Position numbers and translations under genes: made by a program. Of a stretch of 49,632 nt of DNA, positions 8,403-19,412 are shown piece by piece; positions within the stretch are counted from its first letter, which is position 1; each line of letters opens with the position of its first letter. Under the pieces are notes generated by a model, which saw nothing but the letters and a program-made list of their open reading frames with translations, was not told the DNA's origin and ran no database searches. The DNA comes from Bacteroidota bacterium (GTDB lineage: Bacteria; Bacteroidota; Rhodothermia; Rhodothermales; Bin80). The stretch is taken from assembly GCA_028873925.1 (NCBI GenBank), contig JAPPNA010000076.1:1-49632 (forward strand). Direction: 5' to 3'.

Positions 8403-9701
8403 ATGACCAGCCGCCGAGATTTTTTTCATCAGATCGGTGTTCCGGCCGCGGCGCTGGCTGGCAGTTCGCTGATCCCGGCGCGCCTTCCGGGTCTGCTGGA
8501 ACGCATGGCATCGGTGTCACACGATGTGACCGAAGACGAGTCCTTCTGGCTGGAAATACAGCAGGCCTTTACGGTGGACCGCAGCCTCATCAATCTCAAC
8601 AGCGGCGGTGTCAGCCCGTCTCCGCGCATTGTGCAGGAGGCCATGAAGGGTCACCTGGACTACTCCAATGAAGCGCCGGTCTACACGATGTGGCGCATTC
8701 TTGAGCCGCAGCGCGAAGGGGTCCGCCAGCGGCTGGCCCGCTCATTCGGCTGTGATGCCGAGGAAATCGCCCTGGTACGCAATGCCAGTGAGGGTTTGCA
8801 GATCTGCCAGTTGGGATTTGATCTGCGGCCCGGCGATGAAGTCCTCACCACAACGCAGGACTATGGCCGCATGATTACCACCTTCAAGCAGCGGGAGCGT
8901 CGCGATGGGATTGTGCTGAAACAGTTCCCGGTGCCGATACCGGCGGAGGATCCGGATGAGATCGTCCGACTCTTTGAGTCCAACATCACACCCCGCACCC
9001 GCCTGATCCTGATGTGCCACATGATCAATATTACCGGCCAGATCCTGCCGGTCAGGCCGGTGGTGCAGATGGCCCGGCATCGGGGCATCCCGGTCATAGT
9101 GGACGGAGCCCATGCGTACGGCCACTTTAACTTCACCCATGCGGACCTGGATTGTGATTACTATGCCTCCAGCCTGCACAAGTGGCTGCTGGCCCCGCAC
9201 GGTACAGGCCTGTTATATGTGCGCAAAGATAGGATTCCCGGGCTGTGGCCGCTCATGGCCGCGCCGGAGGGCATGGATGATGATATCCGCAAGTACGAGG
9301 AAATCGGTACACACCCGGCCGCCAACTATGTGGCCATCGCCGAAGCACTGACCTTTCATCAGGGAATCGGGGCCAGGCGCAAGGAGAATCGCCTGCGATA
9401 CCTGCGCGACTACTGGGCGAAACCCCTGCTGGAACACGACCGCGTGCGACTCCACACCAGCCTGAAACCCGAGTTCTCGTGCTGTATCGGCACCGTGGAG
9501 ATCGAGGGCGTTGATACCGCCAAACTGGGGGAACACCTCTGGAGCACCTACCGGATCATCGCTACGCCTATCAAGCATTCGGAATTTGAAGGGCTCCGTG
9601 TCACCGCCAACGTATTCACCACGCTGGAGGAACTGGACCGATTCATCGATGCCATGGAACAGGTGATCCGCCACGGACTGCCCGCATCCGCGGCTGGATA
9701 A
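8403..9701 (+). CDS. Tat-exported class V aminotransferase-fold (isopenicillin N epimerase-like) PLP protein
   Basis: Predicted 432 residues. The start at 8403 (or an ATG two codons earlier) places a twin-arginine motif, S-R-R-D-F-F, at residues 3-8, followed by a hydrophobic stretch, so the protein is probably folded with its cofactor and exported by Tat. The class V fold is shown by V-D-G-A-H-A (Asp234, contacting the PLP ring nitrogen) and S-L-H-K-W (Lys260, the Schiff-base lysine). The family includes cysteine desulfurase-like and isopenicillin-N-epimerase-like enzymes; which reaction is catalysed is unknown. The frame continues upstream to 8187 only as a shadow of the divergent gene. It ends 4 bases before the convergent peptidase. 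Confidence 0.83.
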   Translation: MTSRRDFFHQIGVPAAALAGSSLIPARLPGLLERMASVSHDVTEDESFWLEIQQAFTVDRSLINLNSGGVSPSPRIVQEAMKGHLDYSNEAPVYTMWRILEPQREGVRQRLARSFGCDAEEIALVRNASEGLQICQLGFDLRPGDEVLTTTQDYGRMITTFKQRERRDGIVLKQFPVPIPAEDPDEIVRLFESNITPRTRLILMCHMINITGQILPVRPVVQMARHRGIPVIVDGAHAYGHFNFTHADLDCDYYASSLHKWLLAPHGTGLLYVRKDRIPGLWPLMAAPEGMDDDIRKYEEIGTHPAANYVAIAEALTFHQGIGARRKENRLRYLRDYWAKPLLEHDRVRLHTSLKPEFSCCIGTVEIEGVDTAKLGEHLWSTYRIIATPIKHSEFEGLRVTANVFTTLEELDRFIDAMEQVIRHGLPASAAG

Positions 9702-9705
9702 CCGG

Positions 9706-12135
9706 CTATCCGGTCGGCTCCGCCACTTCAACAGCTGACGGAGCGTTCTTGACGTAGGTATCCAGCCACCGGGCGGTTTCCCATAATACATGCAGCACCG
9801 ATTCGCGTGCGCGGTAGCCGTGACTCTCATGCGGCAGCATCACCAGACGCGCCGTCTTGCCGAGCCCCTTCAAGGCGCTGTAAAACCGCCGGCTCTGCAC
9901 CGGATATGTGCCCGAATTATTGTCGGCCTCCCCGTGGATCAGCAGGATCGGCTCATTCACCTTGTCGGCATGCATGAAAGGCGACATCGTGTAGTACGTC
10001 TCCGGCGACTCCCAGTACAGACGCTGCTCGGCCTGAAAACCGAAAGGCGTAAGCGTGCGGTTGTAGGCTCCGCTCCGTGCGATCCCGGCCGTGAACAGAT
10101 CCGAGTGCGCCAGGAGATTCGCGGTCATGAACGCCCCGTAGGAATGACCCGCAATGGCCACGCGCTTGGGGTCCAGAATACCGCGACGCGCACCCTCATC
10201 AATCACCGCCTGCGCATTGGCGACCAACTGCTCGCGAAATGTATCATTGGGCTCCTGGTCCCCTTCACCAATCACCGGCATGGCCGCCCCGTCCAGAATC
10301 GCGTACCCCTGGGTGACATACGGTACGGCACCGGAATAACTGACATACTTGAACCGGTAGGGGCTGCCTATGCGCTGACCGGCGGCCGATGTACTCTTGA
10401 ATTCACGGGGGTATGCCCACACCAGTCCCGGCAGCGGACCATCCCGTTCCTTGTCATAACCGGGCGGCAGGAAGAGCGTGGCACTCAGGGGTATCCCATC
10501 GGCCCGGCTGTACTGAATGTATTCCTTCGTGATCGCGGTAAGCTCGGGGTACGGATGCCTGAAGTCACTCACCCGATCCAAGGTGCCAGCCTCCAGGTCA
10601 CGCACATAGTAATTCGGAACTTCATCCACGGACTCCCGCTGTGTCAGCAGATGGCCATCGTTGAGAAGAGTGACCGGCCGCTCATAGTAGGGGGCCTCGC
10701 TCTGAAAGCGTGTTTCCGTTTCCCGGGTCTCAAGGTCAAGCGTCCGCAAAAACGGGCGATCCCCCTCTGCCGAGGCTCCGGCCCCGGTCAGATACAGCCG
10801 GCCATCCTGAATATGCAGTACGCGGCGGCCCCAGGCACCCGGCCGCGTCATCGGACTGCCGGGACTGTTGTATCGGTCCTCGTAGGAATAGTCAAACAGG
10901 CTGACAGGGGCTTCCGAAGGCTCCGAGGGGTTCACAATCCACGTGCGTACATGACGCGTGGCCGACCATCTCTCATCAATCAGCGCTAATTCGTCATCAC
11001 CCCACTGGATGCCCCCATAGCGGAGCGCCAGCTTTGCCAGAGAAATCGGCGAACCCTCAAAGGGGGCCGCCAGCATGAATACCTCATCGCGCAACTCCGC
11101 CTCGCGACCCGCGTCGCCTCCATCCAAGGCCTCAGCCCAATACAGGGTGGCCGCGGCATCCGCACGCCAGTTCAGGCTGCGGGGCCCGGTCGCTACCGAT
11201 CCGAAGGTTGTCGGCACATTCTCGGCCAGCGGCAAGCGCGCGATTTCGCGCACCATGGTGCCTTGGCGGTCATAAACCGTATAGGTCCGCGGGAAGCGGA
11301 AGACCGGCACCAGATACGAAAACGGGCGGTGAATGGCCGTCAGCAGAATATACTCACCATCCGGCGATGGACGGGCACCGGTCACCAGACCGGCCGGTCC
11401 GATGGCCGTTTCCGTGCCGTCCAGCGCGACCAGCACCGCCGAGGAGGTCATGTAATATTCAAACACCGCCTCGTCGTGCGGATCTGCGAGAAGGTCCTGG
11501 TAGGTTCTGGCCGGAGCTTTCAGGCCCTGATTTTCCTGCACGACCGGCCCCAACGGAGCCAGCGGGCGTTCCGGAACGGGGTCCCGGTCCTGAGGCACTG
11601 TAAGCACGACCATCGCTTCGCTGTCGGACATCCACGCGTAAGGCAGACCCGCCGCATTATTGACCGCCCAGTCGCCCACGCGTCGGGCCTGAGCTGTAGC
11701 CACATCCGCTACATACAGATGAATCCCATCGTCCACGTCCACGGTAAAGGCCAGCCGCGTGCCATCCGGTGAAAAGTTCACATTGCGCGCCTGCCTGTCT
11801 TCAGGCCACCCGGAAATGCGCCGTTCCGGCTGATCATCCAGGGTCTTGAGCCCCAGGGCCAGGTACCCCCTTGAGCGGCTGGGTCCGTGGGTGCGCGGAT
11901 TTATGCGCATGCCAGCCAGTCGGAGCTCCGCTGCAGCGAGGTCCGCAATCGGTGCCAGCCTGGGCGGATGCATCCACAACATCACATCACCCCTCGGGCT
12001 GACCCTCACGACAGGCGTAGTCGGCGCATCCACCAGCTGCCCCAGTGGATCGGGAGGGGTCTGGTAGGTCATCTGCGCGTTGGTCCGGAAGGTCAACAGC
12101 AGGACCAGGGTCAGAAGCAGGGCAGAGGTTTTCAT
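9706..12135 (-). CDS. Secreted prolyl oligopeptidase family (S9) serine peptidase
   Basis: Predicted 809 residues from the ATG at 12135, which starts a clear signal peptide (M-K-T-S-A-L-L-L ... T-N-A-Q, about 21 residues); the open frame starts nine codons earlier. The N-terminal ~550 residues have beta-propeller character (repeated S-P-D-G-type turns), and the C-terminal ~250 form the alpha/beta-hydrolase domain with G-H-S-Y-G (Ser665), G-E-A-D-N (Asp738) and H-E-S-H-G (His772). The length and order fit the S9 group of dipeptidyl/oligopeptidases, acting on short peptides in the periplasm or outside. The uvrA gene lies upstream on the same strand, 42 bases away. A role in peptide scavenging is inferred. 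Confidence 0.88.
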   Translation of the reverse strand: MKTSALLLTLVLLLTFRTNAQMTYQTPPDPLGQLVDAPTTPVVRVSPRGDVMLWMHPPRLAPIADLAAAELRLAGMRINPRTHGPSRSRGYLALGLKTLDDQPERRISGWPEDRQARNVNFSPDGTRLAFTVDVDDGIHLYVADVATAQARRVGDWAVNNAAGLPYAWMSDSEAMVVLTVPQDRDPVPERPLAPLGPVVQENQGLKAPARTYQDLLADPHDEAVFEYYMTSSAVLVALDGTETAIGPAGLVTGARPSPDGEYILLTAIHRPFSYLVPVFRFPRTYTVYDRQGTMVREIARLPLAENVPTTFGSVATGPRSLNWRADAAATLYWAEALDGGDAGREAELRDEVFMLAAPFEGSPISLAKLALRYGGIQWGDDELALIDERWSATRHVRTWIVNPSEPSEAPVSLFDYSYEDRYNSPGSPMTRPGAWGRRVLHIQDGRLYLTGAGASAEGDRPFLRTLDLETRETETRFQSEAPYYERPVTLLNDGHLLTQRESVDEVPNYYVRDLEAGTLDRVSDFRHPYPELTAITKEYIQYSRADGIPLSATLFLPPGYDKERDGPLPGLVWAYPREFKSTSAAGQRIGSPYRFKYVSYSGAVPYVTQGYAILDGAAMPVIGEGDQEPNDTFREQLVANAQAVIDEGARRGILDPKRVAIAGHSYGAFMTANLLAHSDLFTAGIARSGAYNRTLTPFGFQAEQRLYWESPETYYTMSPFMHADKVNEPILLIHGEADNNSGTYPVQSRRFYSALKGLGKTARLVMLPHESHGYRARESVLHVLWETARWLDTYVKNAPSAVEVAEPTG

Positions 12136-12177
12136 GAAGGTCACCGTTTGCGTGACCAACAAGATAATAACTGTGCC

Positions 12178-15012
12178 CTACTCGGATTCGCCGAGAGCTT
12201 CGCGCATGATTGCAGCGGTACTGGTCGACTTTTTGGCCAGAGCCTCGGGCGTGCCGGCAAACAGGACGCGCCCGCCCTTGTCCCCACCTTCAGGGCCTAG
12301 GTCAATAATGTGGTCGGCTACTTTGATCACATCCGGATTGTGCTCAATCACTACGACCGTATTGCCCTTATCCACCAAGGCCTGCAGCACCTCCAGCAGC
12401 TGCCGGATATCTTCGAAATGCAGCCCTGTGGTCGGCTCGTCCAACAGATAAACCGTGTCGCCGCGCCCGGGTCTGGACAGCTCCTTGGACAACTTGACCC
12501 GTTGCGCCTCTCCTCCGGAAATCGTCGTTGATGGCTGTCCCAGGCGGACATACCCCAACCCTACCGACTGCAAGGTCTTTACCTTGCGCATGATGTTGGG
12601 CACCGGAGCAAAGAACTCGGCCGCCTCATCTACCCGCATGTTCAATACATCCGCAATCGTTTTGCCCTTATACGCGATTTCGAGCGTTTCCGTGTTATAC
12701 CGCTTCCCATCGCAGGTCTCACAGACGACATACACATCCGGCAGGAAATTCATCTCAAGCCGGACCAGTCCGCCGCCCTTACAGGCTTCACAGCGCCCGC
12801 CGATCACATTGAATGAAAACCGCCCCGGCTTGTAGCCGCGCACCTTGGATTCCGGGAGATTGGCAAACAGATTCCGTATTTGCGTGAACAGGGTGATGTA
12901 GGTGGCCGGATTGGATCTTGGCGTGCGCCCGATCGGCTTCTGATCAATATCAATGACTTTGGAGACGAATTTCCACCCCAGCAGCTTATCGTGCGACAGC
13001 GCTACGCGTTCCGCTTTCCTATTGAGCTTGGTCATCAGCGCCGGGAACAGCGTCTGGTTGATCAGCGAGCTCTTGCCTGAACCGCTCACCCCGGTCACGC
13101 ACACAAAAAGCCCCAACGGCAGTCGCAGGTCCACATTCTTGAGATTGTGTCCTCTGGCATTAAACAGGCGAAGCCATCGACGGCTTGGTTTACGCCGGGA
13201 CTCCGGGACGGGTATACAGCGTTCACCCGACAGATATTCGGCTGTTATGCCATTGTGCTGCGCCCCGTTCTGCTCTTTTAACAGCGATGGCTGGCCAGCC
13301 CACACGATATGCCCCCCTTTTTCTCCCCCTCCGGGTCCCAGATCCAGGACATAGTCCGCCGCCTCAATCATATCCCGGTCATGTTCAACTACCAGCACGG
13401 AGTTTCCCAGATCGCGCAGACTCTGAAGTGACCGGATCAGCTTTCGGTTGTCGCGCGCATGCAGTCCGATCGAGGGCTCATCCAGCACATACAGTACGCC
13501 GGTAAGCTGGGTGCCGATCTGGGTGGCCAGCCGGATCCGCTGACTTTCCCCCCCAGAGAGCGTGGCCGACGGGCGGTTCAGTTTGAGATAACCAACCCCC
13601 ACATCCACCATAAAGGATACGCGCTCCTTTATCTCCTTCAGAATAGGCCCGGCGATGGTGGCCTGGCGCTGGCCGAACTCCACCGTGTCCAGAAATCCCT
13701 GCAGCTGAAGCAGATCCATATTGCCCAGATCCGCGATCGTATGATCCCCGATACGATAGGACAACGCCTCCCGATTGAGTCGACCACCGCCACACACCCG
13801 GCAGGCCGCATGGCGGCGATACTTGTCAAACTGCTTCTTTTCCCGTTTGGAGGCTACCGCATATTCGTGATCCAGATAGGTGTACACCCCAGAATACATC
13901 ATACTGAATTTCTGATTCCAGTAGCTGGCCTTAATGACGTAGGAATTGTTCAGATCGCCATCAAGTATGATCCGCAGCGTCTTCTTCGGCAGATCACGGA
14001 TGGGCGTATCCATGGACCCGCCGTGGTGCGCGACAGCAGCTTTCAATAGGGTCCAGGCATAGGTGTAATCCTGAATCTCGGGCGAGAAACAGAACACGGC
14101 CCCCTGATTCAGGGATTTGGATCTGTCCCGGATAACTAGGTCCTCCACCCAGGTTTCAAGCTCTCCCCACCCGACGCATTCCTTGCACCATCCGTAGGGC
14201 GAGTTGAACGAGAAAGTGTTCGGCGAGGCCTCTGCATACGAAATCCCCGTGTCGGGGTCGTACAGATGCCGACTGTACACGCGGTCCGGCTTACCTTTGG
14301 TCTGCACCAGCAGGACACCATCTCCCAGCTCCAAGGCCGTGTTGACCGTCTGCCGGATGCGGCCCTCATTACCGTCCTGCACGACCAGGCGATCGACGAC
14401 CACATCAATATTATGCACTTTATACCGCTGCAGCCGCATGCCCGGTGTGACCGTGCGCATCCTGCCGTTGACACGCACTTTGGTGAATCCCAGTGAGCTG
14501 ATCTTCTCAAACAGCTCACGGTAATGCCCCTTGCGTCCTCTCACCAGCGGAGCCAGCACGCTGAATCGCTGACCCGTCTGCTGCTTAAGCAGATTTTCGG
14601 TAATCTCGTCGGGCGACTGCCGAACCAGCGGCCGGCCGGAGGTGGAGGAAAAAGAGGTCGCGGCCCGGGCGTACAGCAGGCGCAGAAAATCATACACCTC
14701 CGTGACCGTACCCACCGTGGAACGGGGGTTGCGGGACACCGTCTTCTGCTCAATGGCTATGACCGGGGACAGCCCTTCAATGCGGTCCACATCAGGGCGC
14801 TCCAGCATCCCCATGAACTGGCGGGCATAGGAGCTCAGGCTTTCCATATACCGCCGCTGCCCCTCGGCATATATGGTGTCAAAAGCCAGTGAGCTTTTGC
14901 CGGACCCCGAAAGCCCTGTGATCACCACGAGCGCATCACGGGGAATATCAACCGTTACATTCTGTAGATTGTGTTCTCTTGCACCCTGAACACTAATCCA
15001 TTGCTGCTCCAT
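12178..15012 (-). CDS. uvrA: UvrABC excinuclease subunit A
   Basis: Predicted 944 residues, full length for the DNA-damage sensor of nucleotide excision repair. Two ABC ATPase halves are visible: Walker [10 protein letters not shown] at 33-41 and G-V-S-G-S-G-K-S-S near 640, each with a later signature (L-S-G-G-E-S-Q-R and I-S-G-G-E-A-Q-R) and Walker B (V-L-D-E-P-S and L-L-D-E-P-T). Cys-x2-Cys pairs mark the zinc modules (C-K-E-C and C-R-V-C in the first half, C-E-A-C and C-E-T-C in the second). It binds damaged DNA as a dimer and loads UvrB. It starts 3 bases after the stop of rpoZ and is almost surely co-transcribed with it. Confidence 0.96.
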   Translation of the reverse strand: MEQQWISVQGAREHNLQNVTVDIPRDALVVITGLSGSGKSSLAFDTIYAEGQRRYMESLSSYARQFMGMLERPDVDRIEGLSPVIAIEQKTVSRNPRSTVGTVTEVYDFLRLLYARAATSFSSTSGRPLVRQSPDEITENLLKQQTGQRFSVLAPLVRGRKGHYRELFEKISSLGFTKVRVNGRMRTVTPGMRLQRYKVHNIDVVVDRLVVQDGNEGRIRQTVNTALELGDGVLLVQTKGKPDRVYSRHLYDPDTGISYAEASPNTFSFNSPYGWCKECVGWGELETWVEDLVIRDRSKSLNQGAVFCFSPEIQDYTYAWTLLKAAVAHHGGSMDTPIRDLPKKTLRIILDGDLNNSYVIKASYWNQKFSMMYSGVYTYLDHEYAVASKREKKQFDKYRRHAACRVCGGGRLNREALSYRIGDHTIADLGNMDLLQLQGFLDTVEFGQRQATIAGPILKEIKERVSFMVDVGVGYLKLNRPSATLSGGESQRIRLATQIGTQLTGVLYVLDEPSIGLHARDNRKLIRSLQSLRDLGNSVLVVEHDRDMIEAADYVLDLGPGGGEKGGHIVWAGQPSLLKEQNGAQHNGITAEYLSGERCIPVPESRRKPSRRWLRLFNARGHNLKNVDLRLPLGLFVCVTGVSGSGKSSLINQTLFPALMTKLNRKAERVALSHDKLLGWKFVSKVIDIDQKPIGRTPRSNPATYITLFTQIRNLFANLPESKVRGYKPGRFSFNVIGGRCEACKGGGLVRLEMNFLPDVYVVCETCDGKRYNTETLEIAYKGKTIADVLNMRVDEAAEFFAPVPNIMRKVKTLQSVGLGYVRLGQPSTTISGGEAQRVKLSKELSRPGRGDTVYLLDEPTTGLHFEDIRQLLEVLQALVDKGNTVVVIEHNPDVIKVADHIIDLGPEGGDKGGRVLFAGTPEALAKKSTSTAAIMREALGESE

Positions 15013-15015
15013 GCA

Positions 15016-15318
15016 TTATTCCTCCAGGTCCGATGCCGGATCCCGGAAGTAAATCTCGGAACTAAACATCTCCTCAATGGCCAATTCCGTAGGCTTCGGC
15101 AGCGTCTCATGTTCAATCGAAATCCGTCGCTGGTCCTCCTTGAATTTCGGATCCTCCAGCTCCGGGTCAAACCCCTCAAACTGGGCCAGCTCCGCGCTCA
15201 GATCGGATTTCATTTTGGAGGCAACCTGCCGTGACCGCTTCGCAAGAATGGCTACGGTCTCAAACAGGTTACCGGTCTGATTTACGAGCTCGTCTACATC
15301 TATGGTCCTGATTGCCAT
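15016..15318 (-). CDS. rpoZ: RNA polymerase omega subunit (Bacteroidota type)
   Basis: Predicted 100 residues from the ATG at 15318 (a GTG lies one codon earlier). The N-terminal half (V-D-E-L-V-N-Q-T-G-N-L-F-E-T then I-L-A-K-R-S-R-Q) matches the conserved Rpb6/omega helix region as found in Bacteroidota, which helps assembly of the beta-prime subunit. The C-terminal half is acidic and variable, ending D-P-A-S-D-L-E-E. The gene is immediately upstream of uvrA and diverges from a small lipoprotein gene across about 40 bases. Confidence 0.75.
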   Translation of the reverse strand: MAIRTIDVDELVNQTGNLFETVAILAKRSRQVASKMKSDLSAELAQFEGFDPELEDPKFKEDQRRISIEHETLPKPTELAIEEMFSSEIYFRDPASDLEE

Positions 15319-15360
15319 CACCGTGTCCGAATGTCAGTGAACAATTGCCAGCCCCGTTAC

Positions 15361-15858
15361 ATGCACAAGTCCTTGAAGAGTTCCCGCCGCCTGATGGCGG
15401 TGCTGCTGCTGATGGCAGGCTGTTCTGCCTCTTCTGAGCACGACCGGGATACCACGTCGTGGCCGGAAGTGCTGCAGTTTCAGTCTGTAGGCTGGGGTCA
15501 TCATGCGCCGCTTGACTCCATGCGCAACACAACGCGCCGGATCTCCAGCCACGCGGAATGGACGCTGTATCAGGATTCGCTACAGCCGCTGCGACCGTTC
15601 CAGCCGGTGGACTTTTCCACGCAGATGCTCATACTGGTGGCCACGCCGGTACCCTCCACAGGTTACGGGCTGCGTGTTGAGACGGTGGAAACGTTCCTTG
15701 ATACGACTACCGTAACCTACCGCGTGTATGCGCCCGCGCCGGACTGCCTGGTCGCCGATCTGCCCGGGAATGTGTTTGACGTGGTTCGCCTGAACCGCCA
15801 CGACAATCCAATGCGCTACCTCGAAGAAACGGAGGCGATCAGGTGCTCGGTTCGCTGA
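15361..15858 (+). CDS. PrcB-like lipoprotein
   Basis: Predicted 165 residues from the ATG at 15361; the frame is open from 15331, but the later start gives a tidy lipoprotein signal ([16 protein letters not shown]). The mature part has a central segment ([12 protein letters not shown] then alternating hydrophobic strands with T-V-T-Y-R-V-Y) like the C-terminal domain of PrcB, a small protein associated with a protease complex in oral spirochaetes. The last 20 bases overlap the end of the convergent ABC ATPase gene. Function is not predictable beyond a periplasmic or membrane-anchored small domain. Confidence 0.6.
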   Translation: MHKSLKSSRRLMAVLLLMAGCSASSEHDRDTTSWPEVLQFQSVGWGHHAPLDSMRNTTRRISSHAEWTLYQDSLQPLRPFQPVDFSTQMLILVATPVPSTGYGLRVETVETFLDTTTVTYRVYAPAPDCLVADLPGNVFDVVRLNRHDNPMRYLEETEAIRCSVR

Positions 15859-16606
15859 CCAGGCCGGCTTCTTCGGCAATCCACTGGCGTGCCAGCATCG
15901 GATTTTCGATGCGCTGATCCGTCTCAATCAGTCCGTCCCGCAGGCGGATGACCCGGCGCGCATGTTGCGCTACATGTTCCTCGTGGGTCACCACGAGCAG
16001 CGTGTTACCCCGGCGGTACAGCAGCTCAAACAGCAGCATGATGTCCTCTCCGGTCTTGGTGTCCAGATTACCCGTCGGTTCGTCGGCGAGCACCAGGGCG
16101 GGATTGTTGACCAGCGCGCGAGCAACCGCCACACGCTGGCGCTGCCCGCCGGAGAGTTCATTGGGTTTGTGGGCTACGCGGTCACTCAGACCCACCAGAT
16201 CAAGCGCGTGGGCCGCCATTTCGCGGCGCCGGCCCCGGCGTTTGCCGGAGTAGATCAGGGGCAGTTCCACATTCTGCAGGCAGTTGGCACGCGGCAGCAG
16301 ATTGAATGTTTGAAAAACAAAGCCCACTTCCTCGTTGCGCACTTCAGCGAGCTCGTCATCCTCCATCTCACTGACATTGCGTCCGCGAAGGTGATAGGAG
16401 CCGGAAGTGGGCGAGTCCAGGCAGCCGACCAGATTCATGAGTGTGGATTTGCCGGACCCTGAAGGACCCATGATCGCCACATACTCATTGGGGAAGATGT
16501 CCAGGCTGATGCCATCGAGCGCGTGGACCGACTCGGACCCCATCGGATATATCTTCTTGATATCGCGAAGGGCAATCAGAGCCCGTCCGGTTGTGACTGA
16601 ACCCAT
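15839..16606 (-). CDS. ABC transporter ATP-binding protein (MacB/LolD type)
   Basis: Predicted 255 residues from the ATG at 16606, which comes one base after the TGA of the adaptor gene. Walker A is G-P-S-G-S-G-K-S-T, the signature L-S-G-G-Q-R-Q-R-V and Walker [13 protein letters not shown], followed by a switch histidine (V-V-T-H-E-E). The subtype, with G-N-L-D after Walker B, is the MacB/LolD group that drives tripartite efflux or lipoprotein release. It is third in an operon behind TolC and HlyD genes. The membrane permease expected next to it is absent; the next gene is on the other strand. Confidence 0.92.
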   Translation of the reverse strand: MGSVTTGRALIALRDIKKIYPMGSESVHALDGISLDIFPNEYVAIMGPSGSGKSTLMNLVGCLDSPTSGSYHLRGRNVSEMEDDELAEVRNEEVGFVFQTFNLLPRANCLQNVELPLIYSGKRRGRRREMAAHALDLVGLSDRVAHKPNELSGGQRQRVAVARALVNNPALVLADEPTGNLDTKTGEDIMLLFELLYRRGNTLLVVTHEEHVAQHARRVIRLRDGLIETDQRIENPMLARQWIAEEAGLVSEPST

Positions 16607-16607
16607 A

Positions 16608-18014
16608 TCAGTCCCGTTCAAACGTGATACTGCCGCGCTGGCGCTCCCGCACCTCGTCGCCGTCGCTCAACGTCCGGCTTACCGCACTGTAGGGTCCCTG
16701 GACGACGCGCGTACCAGCTTCAAGACCCGATACTATTTCAATAAAGCGGTCGTCGGCGATCCCTGTTTCAACCTCAACGGCCTCCACCCGTCCGGTTTCG
16801 CGCACGGCAAATACCATCTTGCGCAGCTGTTCCCGCTGGCCTGGCTCCCCCGCAGCCGGTCGCTCCAGAGCTACGGCGGTTGTATCGCCTGCCCGGGAGG
16901 CCCGCCTGGCACGGGCCCGGCGGATATCGGCAAAGTCGCGCACACTTACACACTGAATGGGGACCGCGACGACCTGCGTCACCGTTTTGGTGAATATATC
17001 CACAGTACCGCTCATGCCCGGACGAAAGGCCGGGGAGTCTTCGGCATTCACCGTTTCCCCAATCGGGGTTCCGGAAGTCTGCGCCAGCAGATGTGCTTCC
17101 AGATTGTGCGGGTCCAGGATGCGAACCTTAACCGGAAAATTCGTCACCTGCTCCTGGAATGAGCCGCCCTGGAGGCGGGCGGAGTTGGCAATCTCGGTCA
17201 CCACTCCCTTGAAGGTACGCTCAGGGTACGCATCCACTTCAATCCTGGCTGTGTCACCCAAGGCGACATTAACCACATCATTCTCGCTGACTTCCACTTC
17301 AATTTCCATCTGATCCAGACGGGCAATCGTCATGATCGGCGTGCCGGCCTGCAGCTCATTGCCTGTCACGCGTTCGCCCAATTCAATTTCCAGTTTGCTT
17401 ACGGTACCGTCCATGGGCGCGTACAGCGCGGTTTTGCTGAGCTGCTCTTCCACTTCCTTAAGGCGGGCTTCGGAGCTTTCTACCGCGAACTGGGCCGCCT
17501 CAAGTGATGCCTGCGCGATTTCATACTGCGTGTTGGACTGCTCGTAAATCTCCTGGGCGATAACCTCCGCCTCAAAGAGCTGCTTCTGGCGCGCCCGGTC
17601 CTGCTCCCGCATCATAAGGTCCGCCCGGCGCTGGGCTTCCTGAGCCTTCGTCTGCGACAGGTTCGCTTCCGCCTGTTCCACCTGGGCCCGATAAAAATCC
17701 GGCTTGATCCGCGCCAGGAGCTGATTGCGCCTGATCATCTGCCCTTCCACCACGGGAAGCTCAACGACTTCTCCCGATACATCAGGACTGATGACAATTT
17801 CCACTTCCGGCTGTACGCGACCGGAGGCCGTCACGGTCTGGGTTACGGTGCGGACCTGGGCTGTGGTGATTTCCACTTCCTCGCCGTCTTTGTTGCCGCC
17901 GATAAATCGCGCCGCCACAATGGCCAGTACCAACAGCAGCACTATGGATGCGATCAATACGAAGATTAAGCGCCGCGTCCGCTTCTTTCGGGCAGCCTTG
18001 GACCGTTTAGCCAT
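16608..18014 (-). CDS. HlyD/MacA-family periplasmic adaptor of an efflux pump
   Basis: Predicted 468 residues. A basic N-terminus ([13 protein letters not shown]) precedes one inner-membrane helix (~16-37). Then come a half-lipoyl segment ([11 protein letters not shown]), a long alpha-hairpin rich in Glu, Gln and Ala (~105-190, coiled coil), the returning lipoyl segment (M-D-G-T-V-S-K-L) and beta-barrel and membrane-proximal domains. This layout is that of MacA-like adaptors bridging an ABC permease and TolC. It lies 21 bases after the TolC gene and one base before the ATPase gene. A low-complexity arginine/alanine patch (~360) is a species-specific insertion. Confidence 0.9.
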   Translation of the reverse strand: MAKRSKAARKKRTRRLIFVLIASIVLLLVLAIVAARFIGGNKDGEEVEITTAQVRTVTQTVTASGRVQPEVEIVISPDVSGEVVELPVVEGQMIRRNQLLARIKPDFYRAQVEQAEANLSQTKAQEAQRRADLMMREQDRARQKQLFEAEVIAQEIYEQSNTQYEIAQASLEAAQFAVESSEARLKEVEEQLSKTALYAPMDGTVSKLEIELGERVTGNELQAGTPIMTIARLDQMEIEVEVSENDVVNVALGDTARIEVDAYPERTFKGVVTEIANSARLQGGSFQEQVTNFPVKVRILDPHNLEAHLLAQTSGTPIGETVNAEDSPAFRPGMSGTVDIFTKTVTQVVAVPIQCVSVRDFADIRRARARRASRAGDTTAVALERPAAGEPGQREQLRKMVFAVRETGRVEAVEVETGIADDRFIEIVSGLEAGTRVVQGPYSAVSRTLSDGDEVRERQRGSITFERD

Positions 18015-18035
18015 GTCTCTTGAGATTTCCGTCAG

Positions 18036-19412
18036 TTAGTTCTGCTCCAGGATGGGCCGGGAGGGATCCAGCACTCCGGTGTAATAGTCAATCAGGCGTT
18101 TCCTGATGTAGAATGTGTACCGCGCCCGAACCCGTTCACTGGAAGCCTGAACAAAGTCAGTCTGGGCCTGCGTCAGTTCCACCAAGGTGCCGGCACCGAC
18201 ATTGTACCGCTCCCGGGCCGCCTCCAGAGCCTGCTCCCGGAACAGCAGCTGCTGCTCGGTGACTTCAAGGCTCTTTTCAGCGGTGATATAGTCCAGATAG
18301 GCCGACCGTACCTCGACCCCCACCTGCTGCCGCTGGTTTTCCAGGTCCAGTCGGGAGTTTTCGTACTGGACGTAAGCCCGCTGCAGCGTGGAGCTCGTCT
18401 GGCGCCGATTGAATACGGGGATGTTAAGGGACAGACTGACGGATTCCGAGCGGTTGTTTTCGAACTGATTGCCGAAATCCACCGGGATTCCGCTGTTGTA
18501 ACTGGTGGAAGCCGATGCCGATAGGCGCAGGCTCGGCATCCGTGCCGCCTTTACCCGACGCACCCCCTGCCAGGACGCATCAATATTCAGTTCACCTGCG
18601 CGAAGATCCGCGCGCCGGCCCAGCGCATCGGTGATCAGGGCATCCAGATTATAGTCACCCGGTGTCAGCGACAGCACCGACTCATCCGGCACCTCAAATA
18701 CATAGGACCCCAGCGGGTCCAACTGCAGCGTCTGAATGACATTTGCCTCGGCAATCTGGCTCATACGCTCGGCCTCAATGATCGACAGTTCCGCACTCGC
18801 GACCGCCGCGCGCTGCTGGTACAAGTCCGACATCGGCCGGCTGCCTGCCCGGACAAACTCTTCAATCTGGCTCAACAGCTGCTGCTGGGCCACCAGGTTC
18901 TCCTGCTGCACCAGAATCTGCTCGCGCTGCTCCACATAGTTGAGGAACTGCCCGGCCACGGTAAAGACAATGAACTGGCGTCCGCGCTCCAGATTCAGAT
19001 CTGAAGCAGTCAGTGACAGCTGACTCTGGCGTAGTGCGGCGACATCCGCAAATCCGTTATAAACCGTAATGCCGGAAGACGCGCCCACATTGAAGCGATC
19101 ATTGGCGGTGGTGCGCAGCTCACCCACATTGGTGTCAAAGGACAGGCCGTAACTGCGCCCACCGCTGGAGAACATGTTGAAGGTGGGCAGAAAGGCCGCA
19201 CGCGCGCTGCTGACATCAATCTCAGCGAGCCGTACTGAATTGGACCACTGTCTGATCTGATAATTCTGGTCCAGCGCGATCCGTATCGCATCGTCAAACG
19301 TTATGACCTCCGGCTCCTGAGCCGTAGCACTCCGTGCAATCAACAGTACCAGCGCCAGGCCAGCCAGGCGCAGGATAGTCCTGTACAAGGGATTGCCAAT
19401 AGTCAGATTCAT
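18036..19412 (-). CDS. TolC-family outer membrane efflux protein
   Basis: Predicted 458 residues with a signal peptide (hydrophobic ~13-27, ending A-R-S-A-T-A-Q). The TolC pattern is clear: the I-T-F-D-D-A-I-R-I-A-L-D-Q-N-Y opening, a duplicated arrangement of long helices with heptad repeats (about 150-200 and 355-410), and short beta segments between that form the outer-membrane barrel. The closing region L-V-E-L-T-Q-A-Q-T-D-F-V-Q-A is typical. It is the first gene of the efflux operon, with a 200-base upstream region that should hold its promoter. Confidence 0.9.
   Translation of the reverse strand: MNLTIGNPLYRTILRLAGLALVLLIARSATAQEPEVITFDDAIRIALDQNYQIRQWSNSVRLAEIDVSSARAAFLPTFNMFSSGGRSYGLSFDTNVGELRTTANDRFNVGASSGITVYNGFADVAALRQSQLSLTASDLNLERGRQFIVFTVAGQFLNYVEQREQILVQQENLVAQQQLLSQIEEFVRAGSRPMSDLYQQRAAVASAELSIIEAERMSQIAEANVIQTLQLDPLGSYVFEVPDESVLSLTPGDYNLDALITDALGRRADLRAGELNIDASWQGVRRVKAARMPSLRLSASASTSYNSGIPVDFGNQFENNRSESVSLSLNIPVFNRRQTSSTLQRAYVQYENSRLDLENQRQQVGVEVRSAYLDYITAEKSLEVTEQQLLFREQALEAARERYNVGAGTLVELTQAQTDFVQASSERVRARYTFYIRKRLIDYYTGVLDPSRPILEQN

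Noticed and set aside
9790-10989. 399-codon plus-strand frame
   Set aside because: Shadow of the S9 peptidase gene on the opposite strand.
14600-14760. Apparent loss of a zinc site in UvrA
   Set aside because: The region without cysteines matches the normal Bacteroidota form; the structural zinc pairs are present elsewhere in the protein.
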